Assembly: GCA_947630635.1 (NCBI GenBank)
Contig: CANRIJ010000039.1
Span: forward strand, 1-12,050
Direction of reading: 5' to 3'
Origin: an uncultured Spirochaetaceae bacterium
GTDB lineage: Bacteria > Spirochaetota > Spirochaetia > Sphaerochaetales > Sphaerochaetaceae
Length of the DNA stretch: 12,050 nt
A program made the position numbers and the translations under genes. The notes under the pieces are model-generated. The model saw only the letters and a list, made by a program, of their open reading frames with translations. It had not been told where the DNA came from and did no database searches. Shown here one piece after another: positions 1 to 5,925 of this stretch (the stretch's first letter is position 1; each line of letters opens with the position of its first letter).

Positions 1-1212
1 CTGTACTGACATGTCTTCCTTTCCTCCAAAGCCTCCTCCGACAAGGGGTGCCTCTACGTGGACCTTTTCAAGGGGGAGCCTTAGCATCTTGGCGCACTCA
101 CGTCTTACGTCGTATACAGACTGGCCTGATGCCCAGATGTGAACGCCATTTTCGTACTCGGGTTCAGCGATTGCGCACTCAGGCTCCATAAAAGCGTGAT
201 CTTGCCAGCTTGTCTTATACTTTCTGGTTACAACGTATTTGGAGTTTTTGATTGCCTCATCGGCATTTCCCCTTTGCAGTATTGCTCTGCTCATGATGTT
301 TCCATCTGGATGTATTAGGGGAGCGTCTCCCTTTAGGGCATCAAATGGATTTGTTATAGGCCTTAGCTCTTCATATTCGACATCGATTAAAGAGAGTATT
401 TCGCTTAGTTTATCCTCTCTTTCTGAGATGACCTCAGCTAGGACATTTCCTACGTACTTTGTTATGTCTCCCTCTCCCATCATTACATCCCAGTCGGATT
501 TGACGTGTCCGATTAGATTGTCTGGGACATCCTTCTTTAGAAGTATTCTGATGCAATCGGGGTGCTTCTCAGCCTTTGATATGTCTATTTTCTTTATAAG
601 GGCTCGAGGATATTTGGAGAAGAGGAGTCCGCCATAGAGCATTCCGTCTATTTTGATATCATCTGCAAAGAGACCAGTGCCATTTACCTTCTCTTTTGCA
701 TCAATTCTCTCTGCTCTCTCGTCCATATGAAGCTCATGCTTCTCCTCAGGAACGGGAATGTTCTCTCTGAACATCTTTGCAGCGAGAAGAATTGCCTCTT
801 CTATTTTCTTGTAGCCTGTACAGCGGCAGAGATTTCCTCTGATTGCCTTCTTTACATCCTCTGGCGTTGGATTCTTGTTTTCATCTATGAGGACTTTTGC
901 GGATATAACCATTCCGGGGATGCAGAATCCGCACTGCACAGCTCCGCACTCAGCAAAGGCATATTCATAGACTCTCATTTCATCTTTGTCTATGCCTTCG
1001 AGCGTAGTTATTTTCTTGCCCTCTAATTTTGAGGTTCTCTGGGTGCATGCTTTTACTTTTTTCCCGTCGATTATGATGGTGCATGTCCCGCAGACGCCCT
1101 GAGAGCAGCCGTCTTTGGCTGCTGTCAGGTTAAGTTCATTTCTTAGGTAATATAGTAGATTTTGGTCTTCATCCGTCTTCTGCTCTACCCCATTGACAGA
1201 GAAGGTATACAT
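1..1212 (-). CDS. Fused [2Fe-2S]/molybdopterin-binding xanthine dehydrogenase-type protein (partial, 3' end outside window)
   Basis: The reading frame is open from an ATG at 1212 to the left edge, giving the first 404 residues. Residues 1-75 are a plant-type [2Fe-2S] ferredoxin domain with Cys36, Cys41, Cys44 and Cys56. Residues 80-155 are the helical [2Fe-2S] domain, with CGFC (94-97) and CRC (129-131). From about residue 165 the molybdopterin domain begins: WQDHAFMEPE (about 336-345) matches the Mo-proximal Gln motif, and GGGFGGKE (392-399) is the cofactor motif, whose Glu aligns from memory with bovine xanthine dehydrogenase Glu802. The C-terminal half with the catalytic Glu is not in view. 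Fusion of Fe-S and Mo modules without FAD is the layout I recall for the selenium-dependent xanthine dehydrogenase family; selenium there is a cofactor ligand, so no Sec codon is expected. The start is set by GGGGGA seven or so bases upstream and by a TAATG overlap with the FAD gene. Xanthine or another purine is the likely substrate, by inference. Confidence 0.88.
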   Translation of the reverse strand, partial: MYTFSVNGVEQKTDEDQNLLYYLRNELNLTAAKDGCSQGVCGTCTIIIDGKKVKACTQRTSKLEGKKITTLEGIDKDEMRVYEYAFAECGAVQCGFCIPGMVISAKVLIDENKNPTPEDVKKAIRGNLCRCTGYKKIEEAILLAAKMFRENIPVPEEKHELHMDERAERIDAKEKVNGTGLFADDIKIDGMLYGGLLFSKYPRALIKKIDISKAEKHPDCIRILLKKDVPDNLIGHVKSDWDVMMGEGDITKYVGNVLAEVISEREDKLSEILSLIDVEYEELRPITNPFDALKGDAPLIHPDGNIMSRAILQRGNADEAIKNSKYVVTRKYKTSWQDHAFMEPECAIAEPEYENGVHIWASGQSVYDVRRECAKMLRLPLEKVHVEAPLVGGGFGGKEDMSVQ

Positions 1213-2033
1213 TAGATTCCCCCGTTTTTAAGAAACTCCTTCAAGAGTTTGATTGTTACTTTTTTTCTATAGTCTGCAGAGACTCTTCCTTCTGTGAGCT
1301 GCATCCTATCTTCATATGCTTTCACAAATTCGTCTTTCTTTGCTTTGGCCTCTTCTTTAGTCAGTCCGATTAGCATCTTCTCCACGTCTTTATAGCGAAT
1401 TATCTTCTCTGATACCGCTCCAAATGAGACTGAAATACTCTTGATTTTGTCACTCTCCATTTCGAGTATGCCCAAGAATGCTATTCTTGATATGGCAAGA
1501 GCCTTTCTTCCCCCGACCTTCTCATAAGAGTAGAAGTCGGGATGGATATCGGGGATGGTTATCTTTGTGATAATCTCATCCTCATTTAGGTCTATGTGCT
1601 TTCTTCCAAGATAGAAATCCTCGATTGGGATATTTCTTTCGCCTCTAACGCTCTCAACTGTGATTACGGCGTCTAGGCCATATTCAATAAGAGCGCTGTC
1701 GGCCTTAGCAGAGCCATTTCCTATATTTCCTGCAAAGGTGCCCGTATTTCTTATTGCAGGAGCTGCAATTAGAATAAGAGCATCCTTCATCATCTGAGGA
1801 ATGATGGGGCTCTCTAGAGCCTCAGTGAATGTAGTCTCTGCTCCAATCTCGATTTTGCCGTCAGTCTTCTTTATGCCTTTAAGCTCATTGAGTTTTCCCA
1901 AAAATAGATATGATGGGTTCTTTCGATTCTCGACCATCAAATCAGTTCCGCCAGAATAGGGGATGAGCTCTGTGTATTTGGCTTTCAGATCTAAGGCTTC
2001 CTTTTTATTCTTTGGTATGAAGCTTCCTACCAT
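1212..2033 (-). CDS. FAD-binding subunit of molybdenum hydroxylase (CoxM/XdhB/YgfM-type)
   Basis: This 273-residue protein belongs to the FAD_binding_5 family, the flavin subunit that takes electrons from the [2Fe-2S] clusters and passes them to NAD or another acceptor. Residues 27-33 (SGGTDLM) match the FAD pyrophosphate-binding loop. Residues 98-113 contain GTFAGNIGNGSAKADS, the second FAD-contacting segment. A C-terminal CO dehydrogenase flavoprotein-like domain follows KVGGRKALAISRI (172-184). The length is normal for the family. I start at the ATG at 2033, not at an ATG 69 bases upstream: AGGAGGG lies 9 bases before it, homology begins here, and the upstream extension is antisense-like and overlaps the Fe-S gene. 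The start overlaps the end of the Fe-S gene by 7 bases and the stop overlaps the next gene as TAATG. As the only FAD subunit seen, it may serve both catalytic proteins. Confidence 0.92.
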   Translation of the reverse strand: MVGSFIPKNKKEALDLKAKYTELIPYSGGTDLMVENRKNPSYLFLGKLNELKGIKKTDGKIEIGAETTFTEALESPIIPQMMKDALILIAAPAIRNTGTFAGNIGNGSAKADSALIEYGLDAVITVESVRGERNIPIEDFYLGRKHIDLNEDEIITKITIPDIHPDFYSYEKVGGRKALAISRIAFLGILEMESDKIKSISVSFGAVSEKIIRYKDVEKMLIGLTKEEAKAKKDEFVKAYEDRMQLTEGRVSADYRKKVTIKLLKEFLKNGGI

Positions 2034-2500
2034 AGTCCGTTTCCCTCCTTGCTGGCCTTCAGTATTGCATTCACGATTGCGTTGTAGCCTGTGCATCTGC
2101 ATAGGTTGCCTGATATTCCTATTCTAACTTCCTCTTCAGTCGGATGTGGATTCTCAGATAAGAGTGCCTCTGCAGCTAGAACCATACCCGGAGTGCAGAA
2201 ACCGCACTGCACTGCCGATAGTTCTGCAAATGCTCTATCAAGGACCTTGAAGCGCTCAGTCTCCTTAAAACCTTCGATGCTTATGATCTCAGAGCCATCA
2301 ATTGCACCCATTGCGACCATGCATGAGTTCACAAGCTTTTTGTCTATTAAGACTGCGCATGCTCCGCACTCTCCCTCTTTACAGCCGCACTTTACTCCTG
2401 TCAGTCTAAAGTCGTCTCTTAATACGTCAAGGAGTCTAGATGAGAGGTCTCCCTCGAAGATCTCATCTTTGCCATTTAGCTTGAATTTTATCTTTTCCAT
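2027..2500 (-). CDS. [2Fe-2S] subunit of molybdenum hydroxylase (CoxS/XdhC-type)
   Basis: This 157-residue protein carries the two iron-sulfur clusters that relay electrons from the molybdenum centre to FAD. The plant-type cluster ligands are Cys40, Cys45, Cys48 and Cys60; an extra Cys38 precedes them. The helical domain supplies CGFC (99-102) and CRC (134-136) in the motifs QCGFCTPGM and GNLCRCTGY. All eight ligands are present, and the length matches the usual 150-170 residues. The ATG at 2500 is preferred to one seven codons upstream because the ferredoxin fold starts at KIKFKLNG and AAGGA lies 8 bases before it. It begins one base after the stop of the molybdopterin subunit and overlaps the FAD gene by 7 bases, so it should be translated with both. 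It most likely partners the 705-residue Mo subunit just upstream, since the other Mo protein carries its own Fe-S module. Confidence 0.94.
   Translation of the reverse strand: MEKIKFKLNGKDEIFEGDLSSRLLDVLRDDFRLTGVKCGCKEGECGACAVLIDKKLVNSCMVAMGAIDGSEIISIEGFKETERFKVLDRAFAELSAVQCGFCTPGMVLAAEALLSENPHPTEEEVRIGISGNLCRCTGYNAIVNAILKASKEGNGLW
2043..2049 (-). promoter_or_regulatory. Ribosome binding site of FAD subunit gene
   Basis: AGGAGGG on the minus strand, 9 bases before the ATG at 2033. It lies inside the end of the [2Fe-2S] subunit gene and decides the start of the FAD subunit against a longer alternative. Confidence 0.75.
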
Positions 2501-2501
2501 C

Positions 2502-4619
2502 TTACTCGTCCTTTTTGGCAATCTCTTTCATTGCGTCTTCCTGAGTGAAAGGAATGTGGTTGATCCTCACTCCTCCAAGGGCCTGTGATACTGCCTCTAC
2601 ATATGCAGCTGGAACTCCAACGAGTGGAAGCTCTCCTGCGCCCTTTGCTCCATAGGGGCCATCGGGGTATTCCTCTACATGAAGCTGTACATTCATGTTT
2701 GGAACATCCATCGATGTTGGAATAAGGTAGTCGGAGAAGTTGTTGTTTCTTATTCTTCCATTCTTGTCGTAATCCATCTTCTCCATGGATGAGTATCCTA
2801 GGCCTTGCAGGAGTCCTCCCTCCATCTGACCCATTACGATGTTGTAGTCAGCAGGGGTTCCGACATCGAACGAGGCCCAGGTTCCAAGGTTTTTCATGAG
2901 TCCGGTAAGAGTATCTAATTCAATCTCTACCGCCTGAACACCCCAAGCGTAGGTTGGGTAGGCATCCCCTTGGAAGATATCGAGGTTAAACGGTATTACG
3001 AAGCTTGGCTCTCTGAAGCGCTCTTCAACAATCTGCTCCTCTCCGTCCTTCCAGATTTCCTTGAGTTTTATTGCAAGTCTTCTCATCAGTTCTCCAACGA
3101 CCATTAGGGATCTGGATGCTACTGTTGGACCTGAGTCTGGTACTTTTCCAGTATCTGGCCAGTTGTAATAGACCCTATCAAGGGGGATGCCAAGCTCATG
3201 GGCAACAATCTTTGGGAATGTTGTTCTCAGACCCTGTCCAATCTCGCCATTTGCAGCAAGCACCTCGACTGTGCCATCCTTGTGTTTCTTGAGCTTTGCA
3301 ACGGCCTTTATGAGATCTCTCTCTCCAGCGCCGGTGAATCCAGCTCCGTGGAAGTGCATGGATATTCCGATTCCTCTTCTATACCTTCCGCTCTGCTTTT
3401 CGCTGTATTTCTTTCGCTTCTCATAGAAACCTGAGGCCTTTGCCACCTCCTCAATCATATCCTCTAGCGGGACAGGGAAGTGATACATGCCGCTTGTTGA
3501 TGTCATGTCTCCCTGTTTTACAAGATGCTCTCTCTTGAATTCAAGAGGCTCTTTTCCCATGTCTTGGGCGATGTGGCTCATGATTGTCTCAACAGGGAAG
3601 AAGGTCTGAGGAGCTCCAAAGCCTCTGTAGGCTCCATTTGGAACTGTGTTGGTCTTCAGGGCCTTTCCCTTGACTATGAGGTTGGGGATGTTATATACGC
3701 CGTCGGCGCATATGAGTCCTCTTTGAAGAACAACTGCCGATAGAGTTGTGTAGGCACCTGCATTGAACTTTACATCAATATCCATTGCTGTGACCCTGCC
3801 ATTTTTTACGGCGACTCTGTAGTGGGTAATAGATGGGTGTCTCTTTGAGGTGAACTCCAGGTCCTCTCGTCTATCAAAGACAAGCCTGACTGGCTTTTTT
3901 GCCTTATAGGCTGCAACCGCAACCTCGGAGGCAACTATTGAAGGCCATGCCTCCTTTCCGCCGAAACCGCCGCCAGTTGGATCTTGCCTGATATGGAAGT
4001 CATCGCTTCCCAGGACCTTCTTTACTGCATTATGCACATAGTAGACGCACTGCATTGAGCCATGTACGAGTATCTTTCCATCCTCTTCAGGCTCTGCCAT
4101 CATTCCCTGGGTCTCTAGATATGCCTGCTCCTGATATCCAGTTGAGAAGGTCTCCTCATAGACTTTATCGGCTTCTTTGAAGGCCTTTACATGATCCCCC
4201 TTTGTATATTCGTAATCGAAGAAGACGGTGTCGCTCTTAAGAATGTCTAAGACTGGCTCAAGCTCGTCTATTATGAGCTCAGTCTCTTTTACAAGCTCAT
4301 TGACTATTTTCTCATCGGGGCCGATTATCATGGCAACTGGCTCGCCTATGTACTCGACGCTGTCTTTTGCAAATACCGGCGTGTCGTCCTTTACGATATG
4401 CACTTCGTTTATTCCGGGCACATCTTCATAAGTGACACTCATATAGCCATTTGGCATCTTTGGGAAATTAATGCCAATGAGTTTTCCATGTGCCTTTTTT
4501 GACCTTACGAGCTTTCCAATTAGAACGCCCTTAGAGTCATAGTCTGCAACGTACTTGCAGGATCCGGTTATTTTCTCTTCGTGGTCTTTTCGGACTACCG
4601 ATTTGGAAATATCCTTCAT
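2502..4619 (-). CDS. Molybdopterin-binding catalytic subunit, xanthine dehydrogenase/aldehyde oxidase family
   Basis: This 705-residue protein is the catalytic chain of a three-subunit molybdenum hydroxylase, hydroxylating a carbon of a purine, other N-heterocycle or aldehyde. Residues about 10-120 form the aldehyde oxidase/xanthine dehydrogenase a/b hammerhead domain, followed by the two molybdopterin-binding domains. Seen motifs are GYQEQAYLETQ (161-171, Mo-proximal Gln163), GGGFGGKE (216-223), REDLEFTSKRHP (251-262), AYRGFGAPQ (330-338) and GAKGAGE, whose Glu663 is the expected catalytic base. Glu223 and Arg332 align, from memory, with bovine xanthine dehydrogenase Glu802 and Arg880, which bind purine; aldehyde oxidases usually lack this pair. 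That favours a purine-like substrate, but is not proof. The protein is somewhat shorter than E. coli-type XdhA (about 750). Its ATG overlaps the preceding stop as ATGA, and the Fe-S gene follows after one base. Confidence 0.93.
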   Translation of the reverse strand: MKDISKSVVRKDHEEKITGSCKYVADYDSKGVLIGKLVRSKKAHGKLIGINFPKMPNGYMSVTYEDVPGINEVHIVKDDTPVFAKDSVEYIGEPVAMIIGPDEKIVNELVKETELIIDELEPVLDILKSDTVFFDYEYTKGDHVKAFKEADKVYEETFSTGYQEQAYLETQGMMAEPEEDGKILVHGSMQCVYYVHNAVKKVLGSDDFHIRQDPTGGGFGGKEAWPSIVASEVAVAAYKAKKPVRLVFDRREDLEFTSKRHPSITHYRVAVKNGRVTAMDIDVKFNAGAYTTLSAVVLQRGLICADGVYNIPNLIVKGKALKTNTVPNGAYRGFGAPQTFFPVETIMSHIAQDMGKEPLEFKREHLVKQGDMTSTSGMYHFPVPLEDMIEEVAKASGFYEKRKKYSEKQSGRYRRGIGISMHFHGAGFTGAGERDLIKAVAKLKKHKDGTVEVLAANGEIGQGLRTTFPKIVAHELGIPLDRVYYNWPDTGKVPDSGPTVASRSLMVVGELMRRLAIKLKEIWKDGEEQIVEERFREPSFVIPFNLDIFQGDAYPTYAWGVQAVEIELDTLTGLMKNLGTWASFDVGTPADYNIVMGQMEGGLLQGLGYSSMEKMDYDKNGRIRNNNFSDYLIPTSMDVPNMNVQLHVEEYPDGPYGAKGAGELPLVGVPAAYVEAVSQALGGVRINHIPFTQEDAMKEIAKKDE

Positions 4620-5242
4620 TCTCTCTCCTCCATATCTTGAGCCTTTTTGTAGTCATCCTGGGTGTCGAGGTCCATTAAGACTGCCTCGTCATCTATATCC
4701 AATCTGAGAATTGAGTCTTCCCACCTTGATAGAAAGCCTCTGAGACCCATCTCCTCGCTATATGCGATAAGCGCATCTCTATACTCAGGGGCGATTAGAA
4801 CAGGATGCCCACTATTTTTATTGTACATTGGTATTAGGATTTTATTTGGGTTTTTATTTGCCTCTTTTATCAAATATGCAATTGTTTTTCCCTTTATGAG
4901 GGGCATATCGCCAGGAGTTATCATGATAGTTGAGTCTTTCGGAGCTCTCTTCACACCGAGTTTGATAGAGTAGAGCATGTCGCTACTCTCGTATTCTGGG
5001 TTGTATATGAGCTCTATCTTATCGCCATAGTCCTCGATGGCCTCTTCAATAAGCTCTCTCTTGTAGCCGATAACTGCTATTATTTTGTCTACTCCTCCTG
5101 AGAGGAGGGAATTTATGAGAAGCCTTATGGATACCTCCTTTCTAAATGGAAGAAGGGGCTTAAATGATCCCATTCTGCTGGATTTTCCAGCAAGCGGTAT
5201 AACTGCATAGACTTCAGTTGATTTTTTTGAGATCGTTTTCAA
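4616..5242 (-). CDS. MocA/MobA-like molybdenum cofactor nucleotidyltransferase
   Basis: This 208-residue protein has the NTP-transferase fold of MobA, MocA and YgfJ. The N-terminal nucleotide-binding loop is LAGKSSRMG (17-25) followed by KPLLP (28-32). PGDMP (110-114) resembles the metal-binding PADMP of MocA more than the DTP of MobA. GHPVLI (145-150) and DLDTQDDY (191-198) are typical of the C-terminal half. The family attaches CMP or GMP to molybdopterin; in xanthine dehydrogenase systems MocA makes the cytosine dinucleotide form, and its position next to Mo hydroxylase genes fits that role. Specificity cannot be settled from sequence. The start is a TTG at 5242, because no ATG or GTG lies between it and the nucleotide-binding loop and AAAGGG sits 8 bases upstream. 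The first 29 bases overlap the regulator gene and the stop overlaps the Mo subunit start as ATGA, so translation is probably coupled. Confidence 0.85.
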   Translation of the reverse strand: MKTISKKSTEVYAVIPLAGKSSRMGSFKPLLPFRKEVSIRLLINSLLSGGVDKIIAVIGYKRELIEEAIEDYGDKIELIYNPEYESSDMLYSIKLGVKRAPKDSTIMITPGDMPLIKGKTIAYLIKEANKNPNKILIPMYNKNSGHPVLIAPEYRDALIAYSEEMGLRGFLSRWEDSILRLDIDDEAVLMDLDTQDDYKKAQDMEERE

Positions 5243-5810
5243 GTCTGTAACCCTTTTTGAATGTATTTGATATTGGGCATGTATAGCTCTTTTTGAAGAA
5301 TTTGCCCCTTAGCCTGCTGATTGTGACTCTAATTGAGTCTGGTGAGCTTATCTTTCCTTTGTGCTTCAGCTTCTCTGATAGCTCCTCTCCTGAGAAGACT
5401 CTCTTCTCAGTCTTTAAAAGCCTTATGATATCAAGCTCAAGGCGAGTGATAGAAAAAGACTCTCCATTTGGAAGAGTGAGCCTCTTCTCTTTCTCGTTTA
5501 TGCATATTCCAAGGAATCTTCTCTCAAAATTCTCATTGCCCGAGATAATGGAGAGTATTTCGCTATAGAGCTCATCTATATCAACCGGCTCCTCAAATGA
5601 AGAGGTGGCCAATGATGAAGCTTCTTCTCCTATATAAATATAAGGAATAGGCAATGCACCTATTCTCTCATATGAAATAGCAAGGTCGTATAGGGCAATA
5701 TTCTCATTTTCCAAATCAACTAAATCTATATTGAAGCCAAACTTAGAGAGCTCATTTTTCAGCTCTTTGCCTCTTTCTTTGTTTTCTGAGAATATTGCTA
5801 TATCATTCAC
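5214..5810 (-). CDS. OmpR-type winged-helix regulator with degenerate receiver domain
   Basis: This 198-residue protein looks like an OmpR/PhoB response regulator that has lost phosphorylation chemistry. Residues 1-90 keep receiver-like patterning (IAIF, KELKNELSKFGFNIDL, YDLAIS, EEPVDIDELYSEI). However, the acidic pair is replaced by Ser-Glu-Asn (8-10), the expected phospho-Asp position in YDLAISY is Tyr47, and the Lys of the usual TKPF motif is Glu74. Residues about 105-192 are a winged-helix DNA-binding domain: LELDIIRLL, FSGEELSEKL, SIRVTISRLRGKF (recognition helix) and the FKKGYRL wing. No histidine kinase is nearby. It is the first gene of the Mo hydroxylase operon and overlaps the next by 29 bases, so it probably controls that operon, perhaps by sensing a ligand or protein. 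The start is GTG at 5810; an in-frame stop closes the frame 39 bases upstream, no other start lies between, and no clear ribosome site precedes it. Confidence 0.8.
   Translation of the reverse strand: MNDIAIFSENKERGKELKNELSKFGFNIDLVDLENENIALYDLAISYERIGALPIPYIYIGEEASSLATSSFEEPVDIDELYSEILSIISGNENFERRFLGICINEKEKRLTLPNGESFSITRLELDIIRLLKTEKRVFSGEELSEKLKHKGKISSPDSIRVTISRLRGKFFKKSYTCPISNTFKKGYRLENDLKKIN
5251..5256 (-). promoter_or_regulatory. Ribosome binding site for TTG-started nucleotidyltransferase gene
   Basis: AAAGGG on the minus strand, 8 bases before the TTG at 5242 and inside the 3' end of the regulator gene. It is the main support for the unusual TTG start. Confidence 0.6.
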
Positions 5811-5860
5811 AACTGAATTATTGCATTCTTGAAGTCGAAACCAAAATCATTTTCTGCCAT
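5807..5860 (-). other. Possible 17-codon leader ORF overlapping the regulator start
   Basis: An ATG at 5860 opens a 17-residue frame (MAENDFGFDFKNAIIQL) whose TGA overlaps the GTG of the regulator by two bases (GTGA). Because the regulator start lacks a visible ribosome site, this short frame could deliver ribosomes to it by coupling. Against this, the short ORF has no clear Shine-Dalgarno sequence of its own, and such a short frame can arise by chance. Confidence 0.25.
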
Positions 5861-5925
5861 TGATATTGGAATTTCGTTTTCAAAGCGATAAAGTCTATAT
5901 TAACTTTGACAAAGGAGAATACAAG
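5811..5925. promoter_or_regulatory. Divergent control region between regulator operon and groEL
   Basis: This 115-base region separates the two divergent transcription units. On the plus strand TATATT (5896-5901) is a plausible groEL -10 box, with no good -35 box at standard distance. On the minus strand TAATAT (complement of 5898-5903), with TTGTAT 16 bases upstream, could be the operon promoter, overlapping the groEL one. Two short palindromes flank the groEL -10: CGTTTTCAAAGCG (5875-5887, one G-T mismatch, odd centre) and CTTTGACAAAG (5904-5914, perfect around a central A). No CIRCE repeat was found. The promoters are weak matches and rest on inspection only. Confidence 0.4.
5911..5917 (+). 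promoter_or_regulatory. Ribosome binding site of groEL
   Basis: AAAGGAG ends 8 bases before the ATG at 5926. It fixes the GroEL start at MAKQLQF and rejects a TTG-initiated in-frame extension of 22 residues upstream. Confidence 0.8.

Noticed and set aside
239..1026. Plus-strand open frames at 239-637 and 727-1026
   Set aside because: They are antisense to the fused Fe-S/Mo gene, whose motifs on the minus strand are unmistakable; their translations show no recognisable domain.
2031..2102. Longer FAD subunit starting at 2102
   Set aside because: The extra 23 residues lie inside the Fe-S gene and match no FAD subunit N-terminus, while the ATG at 2033 has a strong ribosome site.
2091..2588. Plus-strand 165-codon open frame opposite the [2Fe-2S] gene
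   Set aside because: Antisense shadow of the [2Fe-2S] subunit gene, which keeps all eight cluster cysteines on the minus strand.
5828..5863. Possible heat-shock sigma-32-like promoter (CTTGAAG then GCCATT)
   Set aside because: The spacing is about 20 bases, longer than normal, and the second element matches poorly.
5884..5891. AGCGATAA resembling a sigma-28 -10 element upstream of groEL
   Set aside because: No TAAA-like -35 at the required distance, and groEL is not an expected flagellar gene.
5860..5925. GroEL with a 22-residue N-terminal extension from a TTG at 5860
   Set aside because: GroEL begins MAKQLQF in this family and the AAAGGAG site serves the ATG at 5926.
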